From Micromonospora_I sp040659735 (GTDB lineage: Bacteria; Actinomycetota; Actinomycetes; Mycobacteriales; Micromonosporaceae), in NCBI RefSeq assembly GCF_040659735.1, contig NZ_JBFANZ010000022.1:1-64000 (forward strand): 64,000 nt of DNA, read 5' to 3'. The notes below the pieces were generated by a model, which saw only the letters and a program-made list of their open reading frames with translations, did not search any database and had not been told where the DNA came from. Below, in pieces: positions 59,274 through 64,000 of this stretch. The position numbers and the translations under genes are program-made. Position 1 is the first letter of the stretch, and the number at the start of each line of letters is the position of its first letter.

Positions 59274-61091
59274 TCAGTAGAGGAAGAAGGGGGCGGACGC
59301 GCCGCTCGACCGCGCGGTCGGGCCGGGAGTGGCGGCGGCGCCCACTCCGATGATCTCCTCCGCCCTGATCTCCTCGCCGGGTCCGAAGAGGTCGTACGCG
59401 ATGCCGTTGGCCACGTACATCCGCGCCCCGACCGCGCCGCCACCCACTGGGCTCCCGGGGTAGGCGGCGAGGTGACCGACGCTGGCGGTGCCGAGGTCGC
59501 GCAGTGGCCGTGTCTCGATCACCCCGTCGACCGTGATGTCGTAGAGCACCCAGCGGTTCTCGCTGTTGCGCCCGGCGACGACGACGGTGTTCTCGGTCGC
59601 CCAGTCGGCGGTCGTCAGGTTGCGCAGCGAGGTGGGGAGCGGCCGCGCGGGCTCCGCCTCGACCAGGTCACCACGGGTCAGGGCGGCCACGTAGAGCCGG
59701 CCGCCGGCGACGACGACGATCCGGTGGCCGTCCGGTGCGACACCGACCGCGGTGACCGCACCGGTGGCCCCCGGCAGGGCCACCGGTGTCAGCGCGGCGC
59801 TCCCCGGCTGGAACTGGTAGAGCCTGCCGTCCGCCGGCACCAGGCCGATGGTGCCGGGCCCCTTCAGCCAGACGGGACGGCCGACCGCGGCGAAGGTGCC
59901 GTTGAGCGGCCGGAACGACGCGACGCCCTGCGCGGTGCCCGAGCCGACCACGATCTGCCGGCGCTGGCCCTGCTGCACGACGAGCGCCACCGACGTGACG
60001 TCACCGTCCCGGGTCAGACCCGCCGACACGATGTTGCGGTTGACGGCGGCGGTGAGCAGCGGAACCGGGTCGCCGGCGCGCCCGGAGCTGTGCAGCCGGC
60101 GCACCTGCCCCTGGTAGACGCAGAACCGTTCGGGCGTCTGCGCCAACTCGTGCGCCGGGTTGGCGACGAGCAGGTCCGCCCCACGGAAGGTCTTCGGGTT
60201 CTGCCCCTCGATGGTCAGCTCGATGCTCTTGCCGAAGTCCGGCCAGAGCGACCACATCAGCTGGGCGGCGAGGCGTTCCAGCTGGCGGGGGTCGCCGGAG
60301 GGGGCGGCGTCGGCGGTAAGGCTGATCTTGAGGACGTCGCTGGTGTCCGGCACGTTGCGGACCCCCTTCGTACCCGCCGGCATCGCCTGCACGACCTTGT
60401 TGATCCAGGTCGACGGGCCGGCGAGCAACGCCTGGAGCAGCTCGTTGCGGCGCCGCTCCAGTGGCACCGCGAGCGGCAGGTAACGCAGATCGGGCACGAG
60501 CAGCCGCTGCTCGAGATCCCAGAAGTAGATGGTCCGCTGCAGGTAGAACGTGCTCAACGCGTCCTCGCTGAGCAACAGGATCGGCGGCGGGTTGAGTACG
60601 AACCTGCCGGTCTCCCCCTCGACCGAGCCCACCGTGAACGTGTATTCGGCCGCCGCGACCTCCGGCGGTTCCACCGCGCCGTTCGGTTTGAGCACACCGA
60701 GCTGCTGCACCCGGAGCGTCACCTCGTCGGCGCCGGCCCCCGCCCCCGTGATCTGCGGCCGCTCCCGCAGCCGCACCACGTTGAGGGCCACCTCGGGCTT
60801 CGGCACCTTCACCTGCTCGCGGTTCTGCGGCGCGACGAAGTTCCGGATCTGCTCGACGGCGCGCGCCCCCGTCTCCCCGGCGGCGGCCTTGAGGAAGTTG
60901 AGCACGAACATCTCGGTTTCCTGCGCCGCCAGCCGGGTCGGCGGCCGTTGGCCGGAATCCCAACCCGAGGCCAGTCCCGGCGGCGGGCCCTGACCGTCGA
61001 CGGCGACCGCGGTCTGGTCCGGGATGCCGCAACCGGCCAGCACGACGACCAGCGCCGCCGCCCCGACCGCGGCGATCAACCGCCGGCTCAT
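59274..61091 (-). CDS. lpqB: Lipoprotein LpqB, accessory of the MtrAB system
   Basis: The 605-aa lipoprotein has its acylated Cys21 in VVLAGCGIPDQTAVAV. The N-terminal third matches the LpqB/GerMN-like domain (LFVLNFLKAAAGETGARAVEQ in a degenerate form; WDLEQRLLVPDLRYLPLAVP). The C-terminal part is a beta-propeller (VALVVQQGQRRQIVVGSG, GVAPDGHRIVVVAGGRLYVA). In mycobacteria LpqB binds the MtrB extracellular domain and modulates signalling. Its ATG overlaps the mtrB stop (ATGA), consistent with an operon. Confidence 0.94.
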   Translation of the reverse strand: MSRRLIAAVGAAALVVVLAGCGIPDQTAVAVDGQGPPPGLASGWDSGQRPPTRLAAQETEMFVLNFLKAAAGETGARAVEQIRNFVAPQNREQVKVPKPEVALNVVRLRERPQITGAGAGADEVTLRVQQLGVLKPNGAVEPPEVAAAEYTFTVGSVEGETGRFVLNPPPILLLSEDALSTFYLQRTIYFWDLEQRLLVPDLRYLPLAVPLERRRNELLQALLAGPSTWINKVVQAMPAGTKGVRNVPDTSDVLKISLTADAAPSGDPRQLERLAAQLMWSLWPDFGKSIELTIEGQNPKTFRGADLLVANPAHELAQTPERFCVYQGQVRRLHSSGRAGDPVPLLTAAVNRNIVSAGLTRDGDVTSVALVVQQGQRRQIVVGSGTAQGVASFRPLNGTFAAVGRPVWLKGPGTIGLVPADGRLYQFQPGSAALTPVALPGATGAVTAVGVAPDGHRIVVVAGGRLYVAALTRGDLVEAEPARPLPTSLRNLTTADWATENTVVVAGRNSENRWVLYDITVDGVIETRPLRDLGTASVGHLAAYPGSPVGGGAVGARMYVANGIAYDLFGPGEEIRAEEIIGVGAAATPGPTARSSGASAPFFLY

Positions 61092-62791
61092 CGGCTCCCC
61101 CCGGTGGTGAGCGGGGCGGCCGGACCCGGCTCCCCGTCCACTGCCGCGCCCGCCCGGGCGGCCGAGTCGGACGGCACCAACCGCAGCGGCGACGACGTCA
61201 ACCGGTCCCCCGCCCGCACCGGCAGCGTGAGCCGGAACTGCGCGCCGTCACCCGGCGCGCCCCACGCCTCCAGCCAACCGCCATGCAACCGGGCGTCCTC
61301 CAAACTGATCGACAACCCCAGGCCGCTGCCACCGGTCTGCCGCGCGCGGGACGGATCGGAGCGCCAGAAGCGGTTGAAGACCAGCTTCTCCTCGCCGGGC
61401 TTGAGCCCCACCCCGTGGTCGCGCACCGTGACCGCGACCGCGGCATCGTCCATACCGAGCGTGACCTCGACCGGGCGGTGCTCCCCGTGCTCGATCGCGT
61501 TGCCGAGCAGGTTGCGCAGAATCCGCTCCACCCGCCGCGGATCGATCTCCGCGATCACCGGCGTCTCCGGCACGTGCACCTCCACGTCGACCCCGAGGCG
61601 GCGGGCGACGCTGTCGAGCCGGTCGACGGTCCGCCGGACCACCGGCACCAGATCGGTCGGCTCGGAGTCGAGCACGGCGAAGCCCGCGTCGAACCGGCTG
61701 ATCTCCAACAGATCGGTCAGCAGGCTCTCGAACCGGTCGAGCTCCGCCTGGAGCAGCTCCGCGCTCCGCGCGACCGCCGGGGTGAACTCCTCGCGCTCGG
61801 AGAAGATCAGGTCGGCCGCCATCCGGACCGTGGTGAGCGGCGTGCGCAACTCGTGGGAGACGTCCGAGGTGAAACGTCGCTGCAGCCGGGACATCTCCTC
61901 GAGGCGCACGATCTGGCGCTGGAGGTTGGTCGCCATCCGGTTGAACGAGGCCGCGAGCAGCGCGAGGTCGTCCTCGCCGCTGACCGCCATGCGCTGGTCG
62001 AGCAGGCCGGCGGAGAGCCGCTGCGCGGTGCGGGCCGCCACCCGTACGGGCCGGACCACCATGCGGGTGACCAGCGCGGAGAGCAGGCCGAGCAGAATGA
62101 CCAGGGCGAAGCCGGTGACCAGCACCGTGGTCCGGATCTGGCTCGCGGCCTGGTCCTGAATGGTGAGCGGGGCGAAGTAGTAGAGCTCCACCTGGCCGAA
62201 CTTGGTCGGCACCGGCGAGCCGTAGACCAGGTATTTGGCCCGCCCCTCGCCCAGATCGCCGGTGCGGATCTGGTGCGCCTGGTTGCCGGCCGCGACGCTC
62301 CTGGCCAGTTCGCCGCTGATCATGTGCCGCGCGTCGACCCGGGGCGAGGTCTCGGTGTCGATGTTCGGGTACTGGCTGGCGGTGAGGGCCACCACCATCC
62401 CACCCACCTCGTCGGGGTCGCCGCCGGCGAGGCTGAGCACCGTACGTTGAAAGGTGGCCTGGAGCTGCGGGTCACGTGGGTGGGCGTGGATGCTCATCTG
62501 CTCGGCGGCGGAGTCCCGACCGCTCTGCAGGCGCCGTCGTACGTCGGTCTCCGCCTTGTCGAGCAGGATGTTGCTGCTCTGCGTCGCCACCATGTAGGCG
62601 AATCCGCCGACCAGCAGACTCGACGCGACCAGGGTGATGGTGACCACCCGGACCTGCAACGACCGCCGCCACGCCCGGTGCAGACCGATGGCGAGCACCG
62701 AGGCGCGGTGCAGCGCGGCACGCCACACCTCACGCGCGACGGCGCGCACGCGGGCGGAGAGTGCGGAGGCGGAGGTCAGGGGGCGGGTCAC
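61088..62791 (-). CDS. mtrB: Sensor histidine kinase MtrB
   Basis: The 567-aa kinase has TM1 (VVTITLVASSLLVGGFAYMVA, about 48-68), an external domain of about 160 residues, TM2 (VLVTGFALVILLGLLSALV, about 225-245) and HAMP (RMVVRPVRVAARTAQRLSAG). The H-box is FTSDVSHELRTPLTTVRMAAD. The ATPase has N-box LRNLLGNAIEHGEHRP, G1 VRDHGVGLKPGEE and G2 GSGLGLSISLEDA. It controls MtrA and is linked to cell division and osmotic stress in actinobacteria. GTG 62791. It lies 12 bp after mtrA. Confidence 0.96.
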   Translation of the reverse strand: MTRPLTSASALSARVRAVAREVWRAALHRASVLAIGLHRAWRRSLQVRVVTITLVASSLLVGGFAYMVATQSSNILLDKAETDVRRRLQSGRDSAAEQMSIHAHPRDPQLQATFQRTVLSLAGGDPDEVGGMVVALTASQYPNIDTETSPRVDARHMISGELARSVAAGNQAHQIRTGDLGEGRAKYLVYGSPVPTKFGQVELYYFAPLTIQDQAASQIRTTVLVTGFALVILLGLLSALVTRMVVRPVRVAARTAQRLSAGLLDQRMAVSGEDDLALLAASFNRMATNLQRQIVRLEEMSRLQRRFTSDVSHELRTPLTTVRMAADLIFSEREEFTPAVARSAELLQAELDRFESLLTDLLEISRFDAGFAVLDSEPTDLVPVVRRTVDRLDSVARRLGVDVEVHVPETPVIAEIDPRRVERILRNLLGNAIEHGEHRPVEVTLGMDDAAVAVTVRDHGVGLKPGEEKLVFNRFWRSDPSRARQTGGSGLGLSISLEDARLHGGWLEAWGAPGDGAQFRLTLPVRAGDRLTSSPLRLVPSDSAARAGAAVDGEPGPAAPLTTGGSR

Positions 62792-62803
62792 AGTGCGCCC
62801 ACG

Positions 62804-63493
62804 CTATCCGGTGCCGGCCTTGTAACCCACGCCCCGCACGGTCAGGATGATCTCCGGCCGCTCCGGGTCCGGCTCGATCTTGGCGCGCAGCCGCTGGACG
62901 TGGACGTTGACCAGTCGGGTGTCGGCGGCGTGCCGGTAACCCCAGACCTGCTCCAGGAGCACCTCACGGGTGAAAACCTGGCGCGGCTTGCGGGCGAGCG
63001 CCACGAGCAGGTCGAACTCCAGCGGCGTGAGCTTGACCTCCTCGTCGTCCCGGCTGACCGTGTGCGCCGGCACGTCGATGGTGATCTGGTTGCTCGGCGG
63101 GCCGATGGTGAGCAGTTCCGGCGCGACGTCCTCGCCCCGACGCAGCCGGGCCCGCATCCGGGCCACCAACTCCTTGGGCTTGAACGGCTTGACCACGTAG
63201 TCGTCCGCTCCCGACTCCAGGCCGAGGACGACGTCGACCGTGTCGCTCTTCGCGGTGAGCATCACGATCGGGATCCCGGACTCCGTGCGGATCGCCCGAC
63301 ACACGTCGATACCGCTCATGCCGGGCAGCATGAGGTCGAGCAGCACGATATCGGGCCGACTCTCCCGGAACGCCGCCAGCGCGCGCTCGCCGTCGGCGAC
63401 GAAGGACGGCAGGAAGCCCTCGCTCCGCAGCACGATGCCGAGCATTTCGGCCAACGCGGGATCGTCATCGACGACCAGTACCCGAGCTCTCAT
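62804..63493 (-). CDS. mtrA: Response regulator MtrA (OmpR/PhoB family)
   Basis: The 229-aa product has a receiver (VLVVDDDPALAEMLGIVLRS, phospho-acceptor Asp53 in LLDLMLP, Thr80, Lys102 in VKPFKPKEL) and a winged-helix output domain (VKLTPLEFDLLVALARKPRQ, VFTREVLLEQVWGYRHAADT, RLVNVHVQRLRAKIEPDP). It is nearly the standard MtrA sequence. ATG 63493 starts the domain. It is the first gene of mtrA-mtrB-lpqB. In mycobacteria MtrA controls dnaA, rpf and wall-hydrolase genes. Confidence 0.97.
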   Translation of the reverse strand: MRARVLVVDDDPALAEMLGIVLRSEGFLPSFVADGERALAAFRESRPDIVLLDLMLPGMSGIDVCRAIRTESGIPIVMLTAKSDTVDVVLGLESGADDYVVKPFKPKELVARMRARLRRGEDVAPELLTIGPPSNQITIDVPAHTVSRDDEEVKLTPLEFDLLVALARKPRQVFTREVLLEQVWGYRHAADTRLVNVHVQRLRAKIEPDPERPEIILTVRGVGYKAGTG

Positions 63494-63715
63494 GCGACCA
63501 ATATTCCATCCCGTCTCGCATTCGTGGGATCGCCACCACCCCGACCCGCCGCCGCGTTCACCAGCGCGTACGACAATTCGGACGATCATCGTGGTTCCGA
63601 CCGGCCGTGGACCACCGCGGCCCACGCCGCCCATCGACGGGTTCGTCCAGGGCAGCACCAGCGTGCCACGATGGCCGCTGATCTGCTCACCCGCAGGTTC
63701 CAAACAGGAGTACGC

Positions 63716-64000
63716 GTGGACCACCCCGGCCCGTCCAGCGCGCTCCCGCTGCGCCCGCTCACCGTCGGTGAGCTGCTCCTCGCGGCCGCGCTGACGGCTG
63801 CCGCGGTGGTTCTGGTTCCCGGCGTGGGTGCCCCGCCGCCTGCCCCGCTGGCCCCGCCTTCGGTGGCCCGAGCTGCGGTGGCCCGACCCCCCACACCGGA
63901 GCGCGGAGGGCTAGACGAAGAGGGCGCGGCCCCAGAAGTCGCCGGGCTCGCGTACGCCGGCGGGGCAGGCGAAGAGCCCGCTGGAGACGTGTCGGAGGTA
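63716..64000 (+). CDS. Possible small membrane protein, open at the window end
   Basis: From GTG 63716 (AGGAG upstream) a frame encodes VDHPGPSSALPLRPLTVGEL followed by a hydrophobic helix (LLLAAALTAAAVVLVPGVG) and a Pro/Ala-rich tail. The frame stays open beyond 63911, where it lies antisense to the Dyp peroxidase 3' end, which is unlikely for one gene. It may be a truncated real gene or a GC-driven frame. Confidence 0.3.
   Translation, partial: MDHPGPSSALPLRPLTVGELLLAAALTAAAVVLVPGVGAPPPAPLAPPSVARAAVARPPTPERGGLDEEGAAPEVAGLAYAGGAGEEPAGDVSEV
63911..64000 (-). CDS. Dyp-type (heme) peroxidase, C-terminal 29 residues
   Basis: The minus-strand frame ending with TAG at 63911-63913 reads YLRHVSSGLFACPAGVREPG then DFWGRALFV. 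This is the usual C-terminus of Dyp-type/EfeB deferrochelatase peroxidases (xRHxSSGLFAxPxGV....YWGxxLF). The rest lies outside the window. Confidence 0.8.
   Translation of the reverse strand, partial: YLRHVSSGLFACPAGVREPGDFWGRALFV

Noticed and set aside
59472..62159. 895-codon plus-strand frame opposite lpqB/mtrB
   Set aside because: Spans two known genes on the other strand; low-complexity product.

Overview
The window is about 64 kb of very GC-rich chromosome. Codons end mostly in G or C, GTG starts are frequent, and many neighbouring genes overlap by ATGA or GTGA. The order mtrA-mtrB-lpqB-comF-hpf-(GNAT)-secA-Rv3235-like matches the Mycobacterium locus. Together with short palindromic intergenic repeats, this points to a filamentous actinobacterium, most likely a Micromonosporaceae member (Micromonospora or a close relative). 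The assignment is inference from gene content and style; no database was searched. The sequence is chromosomal, with no replication origin, rRNA or CRISPR array seen.

Layout. 1-3.3 kb: glycine betaine/choline-type (Opu/Pro) ABC importer operon. 3.4-6.4 kb: MBL hydrolase, DHA2 drug exporter, a transposase remnant and a small hypothetical gene. 6.8-13.5 kb: an unusual cluster with a RecB/Cas4-type nuclease that keeps four Fe-S-like cysteines, a 17-codon linker ORF, a 501-aa unknown partner, a secreted helical protein, a T4 beta-protein relative, and a HerA/FtsK-like protein without a P-loop. 13.6-15.8 kb: DUF427 protein, a cysteine-less HesB-like protein and a secreted protein. 16-22.7 kb: tripartite tricarboxylate transporter tctCBA, a CitA/DcuS-type two-component system, and a second TctC-like binding protein transcribed away from the kinase. 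22.8-31.5 kb: lipid kinase, YibE/F-like protein, tRNA-Ala(GGC), YqgE, VOC protein, MTA phosphorylase family, a truncated response regulator, a lipoprotein, a hemerythrin-like protein, and an XRE-regulated operon.

31.6-36.1 kb looks acquired and decayed. It holds a MacB-like ABC exporter, a frameshifted I36-like secreted protein and a frameshifted mobile-element protein, and it ends at the tmRNA 3' end. 36.1-43.7 kb is a conserved block: ssrA, two CBM2-like membrane proteins, smpB, an M23 endopeptidase, ftsX, ftsE and prfB. Trans-translation (ssrA, smpB) and FtsEX-controlled wall hydrolysis therefore sit side by side. 43.8-53 kb: PadR regulator, tryptophan 2,3-dioxygenase, helicase-associated/WYL protein, pruA, a membrane protein, a BldC-like HTH protein and an Rv3235-family protein. 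53-63.5 kb: secA, tandem GNAT, hpf, comF, lpqB, mtrB, mtrA. The window ends in the 3' end of a Dyp-type peroxidase gene.

Non-coding structure is rich. There are strong bidirectional terminators and at least two families of palindromic intergenic repeats: three copies of a ~65-bp element and two of a ~77-bp element. One copy of the 65-bp element supplies the last codons of the truncated response regulator. Most large open frames opposite real genes are GC-driven shadows and were left out.
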